Shown piece by piece: positions 37,115-45,605 of a stretch of 64,000 nucleotides of DNA (positions are counted from its first letter, which is position 1; every line of letters begins with the position of its first letter). Source of the stretch: Bacteroidia bacterium (GTDB taxonomy: Bacteria > Bacteroidota > Bacteroidia > J057); NCBI GenBank assembly GCA_041391665.1, contig JAWKNO010000003.1, forward strand, positions 2,046,001 to 2,110,000, read 5' to 3'. Below the pieces are notes generated by a model that was not told the origin of the DNA, did not search any database, and saw nothing but the letters and a program-made list of their open reading frames with translations. The translations under genes were made by a program, and so were the position numbers.

Positions 37115-39547
37115 ATGAACAAGTCTCTGTTATCAGCCTTTATCACTTTGATAAGTCTTCCCGGTTTTGCCCAGATAAGCGGCGTCGTTGCCGATGATCT
37201 GCAACAGGGTATCCCGTTTGCCAATGTGCTATTGTATCAATCTGCAGACAGCAGTTTCCTCACCGGTGTGAATACCAATGAAACCGGACATTTCACGATC
37301 CATCACAGGTCTCCTGGAAATTATTACATCCAGATCAGCAGGATTGGATACAAAACCAGTAATTGTTTACCTGTAAATCTTAGTGAAAATGGTCAGGCAG
37401 ATCTGGAAACGATTACCCTGGAAAGTGAGGCCGCCACATTGGATGAAGTCGTAATTTCTGCCAGAAAAGACATTATCCAGCAGACGCCTCTGGGAAAAGT
37501 AGTCAATGTACAAAGCAGCCTTCTCACCAAAGGAAGCAATGCCTTACAGTTACTGGAGCGGCTACCCGGCGTTATTACAGATAAAAGTAATAATGAATTC
37601 AGCCTTAACGGGCAGAAGGGAGTTACGGTACTGATAAATGGCCGAAGGGTAATGATGAGCCAGTCCGAAATCATGGCGCTGCTGGAAAACACGCTGGCAG
37701 ATAATATCGAAAAAGTGGAGTTGATCACCTCTCCCTCTTCCCGCTATGATGCGGATGGCGGTGCCGGTATCATCAATATCATCATGTTGCAAAACACCGC
37801 TCAGAAAAGTCGGTTTGGCTTTACCACTATGGCCGGATACGGCTTCAGGGAGAAGGCTTCTGTTTCAATAAATTACCAGAGAAACTGGAACAAATTCAGC
37901 TTAACCGGCACCTACGGGTATCTGAGAGACGTGCGGCGATCCGGTTTTGCTGGTTTTGGCACCTCCTCCAAACCGGCAATTCTCGGTGGCAACAGTACGG
38001 CTGATTTTTCCACTTTCAGTCGTGCATTTCAAAACGGGCATAATCTGAATCTGGCTGCAGAATACAGGCCGGCAGCCGGTGTTACTTTAGGTACAGACTG
38101 GATTTTGTCCTTCGCCCAAAACCACAATTTATCCAACAATAACGTAGCCTGGGATACCGAAGAATTTGGTTATCTGGCCATGAAAGGTCTCTCTGATGGG
38201 GAAAGCCGCAGGGCGAATCTGATAGGTTCAATTTTTCTCGACAAAAACTGGAAGGGAAATCGAATCAGCCTTGACCTGAGTACCCTGGGCTATTTCAATG
38301 ATAATCCGGCCAATATAGATTCCGATTACTTTGATGAAAACGGAGAACCCTTACTCCCGCCTTCTGAAATATTTACCACCGGGAACCGTGGGAAGAGCCT
38401 TTCAGATATACACGTGGGGGTAGCCAAAATTGATTATGAGCGGTCTTTTGGCTCATCAGTAAAAGGAGAGTTTGGCGGAAAAATCAGTTTCTCTGACAAT
38501 AAAAACGACAGCAATATTGAAAGCCTGATAAACGGAAAATGGCAAACAGACACCCGATCCCAAAGTCTTATCCTGAGTAAAGAAAAGATCATGGCTGCTT
38601 ACAGCCAGTTCAGGTTTAATCTGGGCCAGAAAAACAGTTTGCATGCCGGTCTGAGATATGAGTTTTGGCGAAGGGACATCAATACCGAAAAAGAGCCATT
38701 TCGCATCTCTGGCCTCTTTCCCACAGTGCTTTTCACCAGAGGTCTAAAAGAAGGGCAATCCTTTAACATGGGTTACAGCAGGCGAATTACCCGTCCGCTT
38801 TACACCGATCTGATTTCCAATCTGTTTTACAACGATCCAACCTTTGTTTTCTCTGGCAACCCCTCTTTGAAGCCAACGCTGACAGACCAGATCAAACTGG
38901 ACTATAATATCCCCGGGCTGAGTAGCAGTCTGATTTTTCAATACGATAAAAACCCCATTCTCAGGTACCAGATTACTACCAATAAGGAGCAGAACATCGG
39001 CATTTCTTCCCCACAAAACCTTGATTACAGTAAAAGTATAACCCTCTTTCTAAATGCCCCTCTCCAGATCACCCACTGGTGGAAAATGTCTGTAAGCAGC
39101 ACCAGCTCTCTCCGGAATTATCAGATTTCTTATACACCAGTGGTGGCGGCAAAAACCTATTTGTTTCAGTCCTTTAATGTTAGTCAGAATTTTACAGTGC
39201 CGGGCGATATAGAACTGGAATTGTCCGGTTGGAGAAACCTGCGTTCCTATGATGGAAGTAACCGCATCGCGGGTTTTGGGGTGGTAAATCTTGGCCTGGC
39301 CAAGAAACTCAAAAATGACAAAGGAACCATTGCTTTGAACCTGCCCGATCTGTTCAGAACATTCAAAGTGCATACTTATATTGGAGGAATGACAAATCTT
39401 ATTTTCGATATTAAAAGTGAATCTGACTGGCGCGACGAAACCGCCTTGTATCAGGTTTTCAGGTTGAGCTATTCGAGAAGTTTTGGCGGCAAAGTGACGC
39501 AGCAAAAACGAACCCGGGAAGAGGAGTTAAGGCGGGTGAATAATTGA
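37115..39547 (+). CDS. TonB-dependent receptor, outer-membrane beta-barrel family
   Basis: An 810-residue protein with a signal peptide (residues 1-20). A carboxypeptidase-regulatory-like domain (about 21-105, TGHFTIHHRSPGNYYIQISR) is followed by a plug (about 115-220, with NALQLLERLPGVITDKSNN and RYDADGGAGIINII). The large barrel (about 230-800) matches the outer-membrane beta-barrel family (OMP_b-brl_3). There is no SusD gene beside it, so it is not a classic SusC partner. The ligand is unknown. It is divergent from the LytS/LytR pair across 192 bp. Confidence 0.9.
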   Translation: MNKSLLSAFITLISLPGFAQISGVVADDLQQGIPFANVLLYQSADSSFLTGVNTNETGHFTIHHRSPGNYYIQISRIGYKTSNCLPVNLSENGQADLETITLESEAATLDEVVISARKDIIQQTPLGKVVNVQSSLLTKGSNALQLLERLPGVITDKSNNEFSLNGQKGVTVLINGRRVMMSQSEIMALLENTLADNIEKVELITSPSSRYDADGGAGIINIIMLQNTAQKSRFGFTTMAGYGFREKASVSINYQRNWNKFSLTGTYGYLRDVRRSGFAGFGTSSKPAILGGNSTADFSTFSRAFQNGHNLNLAAEYRPAAGVTLGTDWILSFAQNHNLSNNNVAWDTEEFGYLAMKGLSDGESRRANLIGSIFLDKNWKGNRISLDLSTLGYFNDNPANIDSDYFDENGEPLLPPSEIFTTGNRGKSLSDIHVGVAKIDYERSFGSSVKGEFGGKISFSDNKNDSNIESLINGKWQTDTRSQSLILSKEKIMAAYSQFRFNLGQKNSLHAGLRYEFWRRDINTEKEPFRISGLFPTVLFTRGLKEGQSFNMGYSRRITRPLYTDLISNLFYNDPTFVFSGNPSLKPTLTDQIKLDYNIPGLSSSLIFQYDKNPILRYQITTNKEQNIGISSPQNLDYSKSITLFLNAPLQITHWWKMSVSSTSSLRNYQISYTPVVAAKTYLFQSFNVSQNFTVPGDIELELSGWRNLRSYDGSNRIAGFGVVNLGLAKKLKNDKGTIALNLPDLFRTFKVHTYIGGMTNLIFDIKSESDWRDETALYQVFRLSYSRSFGGKVTQQKRTREEELRRVNN

Positions 39548-39654
39548 GTTTTGCAGGGCAATTCTCCCCTGAAACTATATTTTCATAACAGGCTTACTTT
39601 TTATTTCATGTATCGTATTGTAGCAAGCCACTAAGGCTACTAACAACAATACCT

Positions 39655-40164
39655 ATGAAAAAGATCTGGGCATGGGCTGCCCAAAACACTGCACTGGCTT
39701 ACCTGTTTTTTACACAAGCCGCTTGTATTATCTTTGGTATTTACTGGGGTATTTCTTCGTTTTTCCCAAAAGACGAACCGAATACGCCCAAAAATCTCCT
39801 GGTCACGGTTTCTGCTTATGAAGATGCTGCCCGTACAGTTGTTGATGCTTACAATGCAGGAGTAAGCAACGACTATGACATGCAACTGCGTGTCGTATCT
39901 GAATCTGAAGCGGTAAAAACTTTCGCAGAATCGAAAAACGCTATGCTGATTTTATCCAGAAAACTGACAGATGCGGAAATCTCAAATGTTAAGTCCGACA
40001 GACTGCCCTTGTCGCAGGACACGCTGCTTCCTGATTCCCCTCCGGGGACTGACTATGCCTTTCTGATCAGCGATCATCAGAACTCTCCTGCCGAAGGAAA
40101 ATTTTTATCCTTCATCACCAATCCCGCCCAACCCAGGCGATTTGCTCCCAAAAGAAGAAGTTAG
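39655..40164 (+). CDS. Small membrane-anchored protein, possibly a short binding-protein-like domain
   Basis: A 169-residue protein with an N-terminal hydrophobic helix (residues about 12-37). The middle (NLLVTVSAYEDAARTVVDAY, then NAMLILSRKLTDAEISN) vaguely recalls the first lobe of PstS-type periplasmic phosphate-binding proteins, where a similar RxLT/KDxE segment occurs. The protein is much too short for a full PstS and the second lobe is missing. It may be a reduced domain or unrelated. A good terminator follows directly. Confidence 0.5.
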   Translation: MKKIWAWAAQNTALAYLFFTQAACIIFGIYWGISSFFPKDEPNTPKNLLVTVSAYEDAARTVVDAYNAGVSNDYDMQLRVVSESEAVKTFAESKNAMLILSRKLTDAEISNVKSDRLPLSQDTLLPDSPPGTDYAFLISDHQNSPAEGKFLSFITNPAQPRRFAPKRRS

Positions 40165-40176
40165 CCACTAAAAAAT

Positions 40177-40213
40177 AACCCCGGAGGAATGAACCTGCCG
40201 GGGTTTGTTTTTT
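40177..40213. terminator. Intrinsic terminator
   Basis: The 8-bp arms aaccccgg (40177-40184) and ccggggtt (40198-40205) enclose 13 bases and are followed by tgtttttt. It lies 13 bp downstream of the stop at 40164 and 13 bp before the end of the convergent DUF1552 gene. Confidence 0.8.
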
Positions 40214-40225
40214 GGCCCTTGCACC

Positions 40226-41611
40226 TTACGCCAGTATCTCACACAAGTCTCCCGTACTGTCTGCAAACTTCACATCGTCCACGCCCATGACTTTCATCAT
40301 GGTCTGGTGCAGGTTGGCGAATGGCGTATCTTTGGCAAACTCAAGGTTCTGCCCGGTTTTCAACCTCCCGCCGCCTTTGCCGGCTACCACAATCGGAAGA
40401 TTGTGGCAGGAATGGCGGTTGCCGTCGCGAAGGCCCGAACCGATCATTACCATCGAATTGTCGAGCAACGTGCCCTCTCCTTCACAGATGGCGTCCATCT
40501 TTTCGAGCATATAGGCGTACTGCTCCATATGCCAGCGGTTGATCCGCTCGTACTGGTCGAGGTTGCGCGGGTCATCCTTATGGTGCGAAATCGAATGGTG
40601 CGTATCAAATACTCCTTCCAAAAACGAGAAATTGCGGTTGTTGGCGGAGTTGCCAAACATAAAGGTTGTAACACGCGTAGCATCACTCTGGAATGCCAGC
40701 ACCATAATATCCAGCAACAGGCGCACTTTGGGTGTGATGTCCACTCCTTCGGAATACTCTGCCCATTCATCAATCCGGGTGTCCATTCGCGCCAGTTCTT
40801 GCCTTACGTCGGGCGTAATTCTCGCCTCAAAGTCTTTAAGGTTTTGCTGATCTTCCAGTCGCTTTTCCACGGAGCGGATCGACTCCATATATTCGGAAAG
40901 TTTATTTCTGTCGGAAACACCCAGATTCCGGTTGAGTTTTTGGGCATCACCCTGAACCAGGTCGAGGACACTTTTTTTGTTGGGATCAGGTGCAACCGGT
41001 GGTTTGCCGGGGATATAGTTGCGGAAAATCCGGTCAAATGCGAGCCTGGGATCGATCTCTTTCGCGCACGGCTGATTGCGGCTCTGCCAGGAAATCGAGC
41101 TACCATACAACCGCGTAAAGCCCGTAGATTTACAAATACCGGTATCAATTCTGTCCACTCCGTACTGAAGGGAAGGAAACATGGTCTCTTTACCAATTCG
41201 GTTGGCAACCAACTGATCCACAGATACACCTCCGCAGTCCAGACCACTATCTACCGTTTTGGTAATGCGCATGGACGTGAGGAAGTTGGCAGTTTTGGTA
41301 AAATGACCTTCCTGCCTCGTATCGGAGTTTCGGTTATATAATTGCCCCAGGATATTCAGCTGGCTTTTCACATTTTTCAAAGGCTGAAGAATCGGGGAAA
41401 GAGTAAAATTGGAACCCCATCCTTCAGGTGTCCATTTATAAGGGTTTACTCCATTGGCCATATACATACAGGCCATACGGCGGGGAGGCAGATTGGCGCC
41501 GGTGAAGGAAGAAAACCCGGGCGGAATCATCGCTTCCAGCAGGGGAAGAGCAATACACGCACCCATTCCTTTAAGCATTCTTCTGCGGGAGATATACCAG
41601 CTTTTTTCCAT
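40226..41611 (-). CDS. DUF1552 family protein, Tat-type signal
   Basis: A 461-residue protein starting with a twin-arginine-type signal (SRRRMLKGMG, then ALPLLEAM). Conserved DUF1552 features include YMANGVNPYKWTPEG, HFTKTANFLTS, FGNSANNRNFSFLEG and MVMIGSGLRDGNRHSCHNLP. The family is best known from Planctomycetota, Verrucomicrobiota and myxobacteria, nearly always next to a DUF1592-type cytochrome gene, exactly as here (2-bp gap). The enzymatic role is not established. Export by Tat suggests a folded cofactor-bearing protein. Confidence 0.9.
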   Translation of the reverse strand: MEKSWYISRRRMLKGMGACIALPLLEAMIPPGFSSFTGANLPPRRMACMYMANGVNPYKWTPEGWGSNFTLSPILQPLKNVKSQLNILGQLYNRNSDTRQEGHFTKTANFLTSMRITKTVDSGLDCGGVSVDQLVANRIGKETMFPSLQYGVDRIDTGICKSTGFTRLYGSSISWQSRNQPCAKEIDPRLAFDRIFRNYIPGKPPVAPDPNKKSVLDLVQGDAQKLNRNLGVSDRNKLSEYMESIRSVEKRLEDQQNLKDFEARITPDVRQELARMDTRIDEWAEYSEGVDITPKVRLLLDIMVLAFQSDATRVTTFMFGNSANNRNFSFLEGVFDTHHSISHHKDDPRNLDQYERINRWHMEQYAYMLEKMDAICEGEGTLLDNSMVMIGSGLRDGNRHSCHNLPIVVAGKGGGRLKTGQNLEFAKDTPFANLHQTMMKVMGVDDVKFADSTGDLCEILA

Positions 41612-41613
41612 AA

Positions 41614-43584
41614 CTATTTATCATTGTTGTAGCGCTCGGGCATATCACTTCTTTTATAATGGAAGGGATAAGAAGTAACGAGCGAAAGCATAAGTTTCTG
41701 ACTATCAAAATCGTTTTCGAGCAAACTATTGGTCATGTTGGTGAGGGTAGGGGAATCGGTAAACCCTACACCCCGGCCAAGTGCATAAGAAAGGAGTTTG
41801 CGGGAGAGGTTTCTCGCAAATTTTTCCTTGTCTTCACAAAGTATTTCTTTAAGTGCTGATGGCCCTTTAAAGGCTTGCCCGGTAACCAGCACGCCAGAAG
41901 CATCAATCGGCGTTTCGCCATATTTTTCCCGCCAGCGACCAATCGCATCAAAATTTTCGAGGCCAAGTCCGATGGGATCCATTTTCTGATGGCAGCCTGC
42001 GCAGGTGGAAGGTGCGCGGTGTGCACTCAACAGTGCGCGGAGATCCAGTTCGTTTTTAACAGATTTTTTTGCGGCTTCGAGTTCAGGGACATCGGGTGGC
42101 GGCGGTGGTGGTGGTGTACCCAGCATTTGTTCGAGCACCCATTTTCCGCGAAGCACAGGGCTGGTGCGGGTAGGAAGAGAAGACGCTGTCAATACAGCGC
42201 CCATTCCCAATACGCCACCTCTGCTTCTGTCAGAGAGCAATACGGCGCGCATTTCCTCACCTTCCACACCTTCTATTCCGTAGTGACGGGCAAGGGTTTC
42301 ATTGAGAAATGTATAATCGCTGTCTATGAGTTCCAGGAGGTTGCGACTGCGGGTAAACACATGGTAAAAATACTGCACCACTTCCTGATACATAGCTTTT
42401 CGGAGGGCCTCGTTAAATTCGGGGAATATCTTCGAATCAGTTTTCGGTTCCTTCATGGCCTGTTCTACGCCTAGCCACTGGCTGGAGAAAGCCTCGGTAA
42501 AACGCATAAACCGCGGGTCAGCCATCATACGCAATGCTTCCCGTTGAATCACCTCCGGATCATGCAGATTTTCACGGTAGGCGACATTGAGCAGTTCCTG
42601 GTCAGGAATAGAAGCCCATAGCAAAAAAGACAGGCGGGTGGCTAGTTCAAAATTGCTGATCAGATAGGGTTTACTGAGCGTCAGATTGGTTTCTGACCGG
42701 TAGAGGAAATTGGGGGAAATGAGCACCGTTTTCAGCGTTTCGAAAATGGCCTGATCAAATCCGTCTTTTTCCTGCCAGCGGGTAGCGTACATATCCCGGA
42801 AAAAGTCCAGCATCTGATCAATTTCCGTTTGTGTCAGAAAACGCCGGTAAGCGGTAGTAGCAAAAGGAATCAGCACTTTACCCGCAGCTTCAACGGGTGC
42901 CTGCATGGACATTTCTTTTCGGAGCACCTGTTGGTTCCACCAAAGACTGATTTTTTCTCCAAAACCGGGTTGATAGGTTGTTGGGACAATTTTTCGCCAC
43001 TTAAGCTCATCGTGGCGGGCAGCCCGGAGAATAGAATCTGCCGCTTCGTAGTAGCGTTCGATCAGCAGTGGGGTAAAAAACAATACCCTAGACTGGTTGT
43101 CAAAACCTTCTCCGCCGGAGCCGTCGGAAGGAAAAAATTCTTTTGCATCGAAATCCACTCCCGTGAGGTCGATAATCGCGTAGCGGTATTCGCGGTGGCT
43201 CATACGGCGCAAAATCGCATCGCCGGGATCGGGTTCGGCCAGCGCTTTATCGAGCAGACGGTTGATACCCGCGACGGTTTGTTCGACTTCCTCATGTGTC
43301 ATGCGGGGTTTGCCCATAGGAGGCATGGTGCCGGCAAGTATCTGGCGCACGACATTTTGATACAGGTCGCCCCGGCTTGTTACCCCAATCGCAAAGTCGG
43401 TATCGTCGAGGTTGATTCCTCCTTTTTTTTCCGAAAGATTGTGGCAGGAGGAACAATGTTTGCGCATAATCGGACGAACATCCCTGCGCCAGCGAAAATC
43501 ATCCTCCGTGTCGGCCTGTAAGCAGACCGTCCATATGCTGAGAAGCAGCACCAACAAAAGGCGGATATGAGGGAAAGGAGTCAT
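41614..43584 (-). CDS. DUF1592-type protein with c-type heme motif
   Basis: A 656-residue protein with an N-terminal export signal. The heme attachment site CSSCH (Cys44, Cys47, His48) is in a planctomycete-type cytochrome domain. The DUF1587/1592/1588/1585 set of blocks follows (FDNQSRVLFFTPLLIERYY, LATRLSFLLWASIPD, LPTRTSPVLRGKWVLEQ, CAGCHQKMDPIGLGLENFDA). A second CxxCH (CAGCH) lies in the DUF1588 block. A proline run (PPPPPPP) precedes it. It is the first gene of a two-gene unit with DUF1552. The pair probably forms a periplasmic redox system of unknown substrate. Confidence 0.9.
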   Translation of the reverse strand: MTPFPHIRLLLVLLLSIWTVCLQADTEDDFRWRRDVRPIMRKHCSSCHNLSEKKGGINLDDTDFAIGVTSRGDLYQNVVRQILAGTMPPMGKPRMTHEEVEQTVAGINRLLDKALAEPDPGDAILRRMSHREYRYAIIDLTGVDFDAKEFFPSDGSGGEGFDNQSRVLFFTPLLIERYYEAADSILRAARHDELKWRKIVPTTYQPGFGEKISLWWNQQVLRKEMSMQAPVEAAGKVLIPFATTAYRRFLTQTEIDQMLDFFRDMYATRWQEKDGFDQAIFETLKTVLISPNFLYRSETNLTLSKPYLISNFELATRLSFLLWASIPDQELLNVAYRENLHDPEVIQREALRMMADPRFMRFTEAFSSQWLGVEQAMKEPKTDSKIFPEFNEALRKAMYQEVVQYFYHVFTRSRNLLELIDSDYTFLNETLARHYGIEGVEGEEMRAVLLSDRSRGGVLGMGAVLTASSLPTRTSPVLRGKWVLEQMLGTPPPPPPPDVPELEAAKKSVKNELDLRALLSAHRAPSTCAGCHQKMDPIGLGLENFDAIGRWREKYGETPIDASGVLVTGQAFKGPSALKEILCEDKEKFARNLSRKLLSYALGRGVGFTDSPTLTNMTNSLLENDFDSQKLMLSLVTSYPFHYKRSDMPERYNNDK

Positions 43585-43787
43585 ATTTCACAAAAGAGAC
43601 TCTAATATACTGATTTCCTGCGGCTTGCCCCCAGAAATTGTATAGCAGGTCAAACGTTTACCCTTTAGTACAGGCCTTCTTCCGGAAAATTTTTATCTTG
43701 ACCCGTTGTCGGGAGGAATGATTTCCACGCCTTTCTGGAAAGATACGGCGCTTCCATTATTGAGGACGCGGTTTAATGGTTTGAAAC

Positions 43788-43817
43788 CGTAGGGGCCGAA
43801 AATTTTCTGCCCCTACG
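43788..43817. repeat. Perfect 9-bp hairpin downstream of the flavoprotein gene
   Basis: The arms cgtaggggc (43788-43796) and gcccctacg (43809-43817) enclose 12 AT-rich bases. It lies 36 bp after the minus-strand stop at 43853. No T-run follows on the minus strand, so it may be a dispersed hairpin repeat rather than a strict terminator. The other bases between 43585 and 43852 show nothing. Confidence 0.6.
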
Positions 43818-43852
43818 ACGATTTACGATATACAATTCGGTTGTGCGGATGA

Positions 43853-45202
43853 TCAATGTTTCACCCCAATCATATCTTCCAGCCTGACGGGTAGCTGTTT
43901 TTCTACCCATTCCTTAAAACTGCCTGTATAACCTGCAGCCTGCTGCAACTGGCTGATCCTTTGATTGACGCTTTTCATCGCTTCGGGGGTCAGTGGTTCC
44001 GGGAGAAAGTCCAGAATCTGATTTACCTGTCCGGCTACCACGCCTTCGCGCTTGCGGAATCCTTCTTTTATTTCGTCCTCCCGATCCTGCTCCATTTGTC
44101 CGATAATCGCCTGGGAAACCTGTCGCCCGTGGCGTGCAGACTCTATGATATTTCCCCTTCCTGTCACGGCATTGCCCAAAGCAAACACAGTATTAAATCC
44201 TTTCACCCGGCAGCAGGTCTGCTCGGTGATCTCATAAATGGTCCCATCCATCGGTACGCCCGGAATCGGCGATGGAAGACTGCCTATCGAAGAAATCACC
44301 AGTGGCGCACGCACCTCATACTCACTTCCCGGCACATCTTTTAGCCTTCCGTCTTTCATCTCGGTACGGCGGAAAACGATACCCGCAAGCCTTCCGTTTT
44401 CAACGATTTTATCAACCGGCGCATGCAGTGGTTCGAAGTTGAAGAGATATTTGGACTGGTAGTTGGTGAATATTTTTTCGTTGATGATCTGTGCTTTGGC
44501 AATCTGCTCGGGTGTATCGGTAGGGTTGGAGGATAGCGGCATATCCATCGCCCTGCGACGATAATAAAGGGTACACCCCTTAACGCCGAGGTCTTCGAGC
44601 GTGAGATTGAGTTCTTCGAGCACTTTGGCAATGCTGCGATCCAGCGTAAAAAGATCTACATCGTACCCTTTGGCTTTTAAGGCCCGTTGTACATTTTCAA
44701 ACATCAGCACCTTGGCCACATCAAGTGATGCCAATCCGCCACCGATGATAACGGCACCATCAGGGGTATCAAAATGCTGGCCGGAGAAATTGGGTTCGTG
44801 GTAGTGGTTGTACCAGTAGATAAAAGGATTTTGATAGTAGAGGCCCTTTCCTTCAAATTCGTCCACACCATCGATAGGCAGCGGCCGGTCGCGCCAGGCA
44901 CCATTGGCGAGGAGCACGGCGCTGAACCCCCATTCGTTGACCACTTCCTGAAAATCCACATTATGCCCAAGCTGTATGTTGGGGATAAACTGTACCAGGG
45001 GATGAGAAAGTTTTTCGTTGATTTTTTCCTCTTCCTTGTCGCGGAGTTTGACATGCCATTTGGGCAAGCCATCTTCGATTTTGCCATAGGGGAGAGGATT
45101 TTGATCGAATACAGCTACGCGAATACCTTTTTGCGTAAACTGAAAAGCAGCTTCTGATCCGGAGACCGCGCCGCCGAAGATCGCAATATAATGGTCTGAC
45201 AT
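43853..45202 (-). CDS. FAD-dependent oxidoreductase, ferredoxin-NADP(+) reductase/GltD-like
   Basis: A 449-residue cytosolic flavoprotein. The FAD dinucleotide motif is at the N-terminus (IAIFGGAVSGSEAA, residues 7-20) and a second nucleotide-binding motif near 151-165 (VIIGGGLASLDVAK). The C-terminal ALGNAVTGRGNIIESARHGR is the ferredoxin/adrenodoxin-reductase-like FAD site. It therefore probably moves electrons between NAD(P)H and a ferredoxin-like partner. The partner is not encoded nearby. The first motif, GGAVSGSE, deviates slightly from the GxGxxG rule. Confidence 0.8.
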   Translation of the reverse strand: MSDHYIAIFGGAVSGSEAAFQFTQKGIRVAVFDQNPLPYGKIEDGLPKWHVKLRDKEEEKINEKLSHPLVQFIPNIQLGHNVDFQEVVNEWGFSAVLLANGAWRDRPLPIDGVDEFEGKGLYYQNPFIYWYNHYHEPNFSGQHFDTPDGAVIIGGGLASLDVAKVLMFENVQRALKAKGYDVDLFTLDRSIAKVLEELNLTLEDLGVKGCTLYYRRRAMDMPLSSNPTDTPEQIAKAQIINEKIFTNYQSKYLFNFEPLHAPVDKIVENGRLAGIVFRRTEMKDGRLKDVPGSEYEVRAPLVISSIGSLPSPIPGVPMDGTIYEITEQTCCRVKGFNTVFALGNAVTGRGNIIESARHGRQVSQAIIGQMEQDREDEIKEGFRKREGVVAGQVNQILDFLPEPLTPEAMKSVNQRISQLQQAAGYTGSFKEWVEKQLPVRLEDMIGVKH

Positions 45203-45366
45203 CTCGGGGTGAGGTTAAAGGTGGTTAAAGACGGACAGACGGTGTAGAACTTCGCTTTTTTAATTTAAGAAGATTTGCGGGAAAAACTATTGCCGGCAGG
45301 AAAAATTCTTGAAACCGGGAAAAGAAAGCAGCAGAATTTCGCATCTTTATCCAAAGACTTATTTGT

Positions 45367-45597
45367 ATGGCAGTCAAACTGGAAAAAAGACTTTTGTCAG
45401 TCAATGACTATCATCTGATGATAGACGCCGGTATCCTCACCGAGGATGAGCGGGTTGAACTGCTTAATGGGGAAATTGTTACCAAGAGCCCGATTGGAAG
45501 TAAACACGCAGCTTATGTGGGGAAAATAACCACATTACTAAACAAATTACTTGATAATTGGGGAATAGACCTGCCAGTAAACAGAATTTTTGGGTAA
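45367..45597 (+). pseudogene. Uma2-family (PDDEXK) nuclease, truncated after 76 residues
   Basis: The 76 residues match the N-terminal part of Uma2/DUF820 proteins (DERVELLNGEIVTKSPIGSK, then HAAYVGKITTLLNKLL). Full members have about 190 residues and carry the catalytic DxxVP and ExK region further on. Here the frame ends with LPVNRIFG and a stop, just where the family's conserved VQNP segment should begin. No continuation is found in the next bases, which end in the neighbouring gene. It is therefore a remnant, not an active nuclease. Confidence 0.75.
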
Positions 45598-45605
45598 ACC
45601 ACTTC

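Noticed and set aside
37115..39547. SusC/SusD polysaccharide utilisation locus
   Set aside because: No SusD gene follows; the receptor matches the outer-membrane beta-barrel family and is followed by a small unrelated gene.
40205..41341. 378-residue plus-strand open frame
   Set aside because: It lies antisense inside the DUF1552 gene, whose conserved motifs are on the minus strand, so it is a shadow.
43585..43852. Additional gene between the DUF1592 and flavoprotein genes
   Set aside because: Only a 9-bp hairpin at 43788-43817 was found; there is no credible reading frame.
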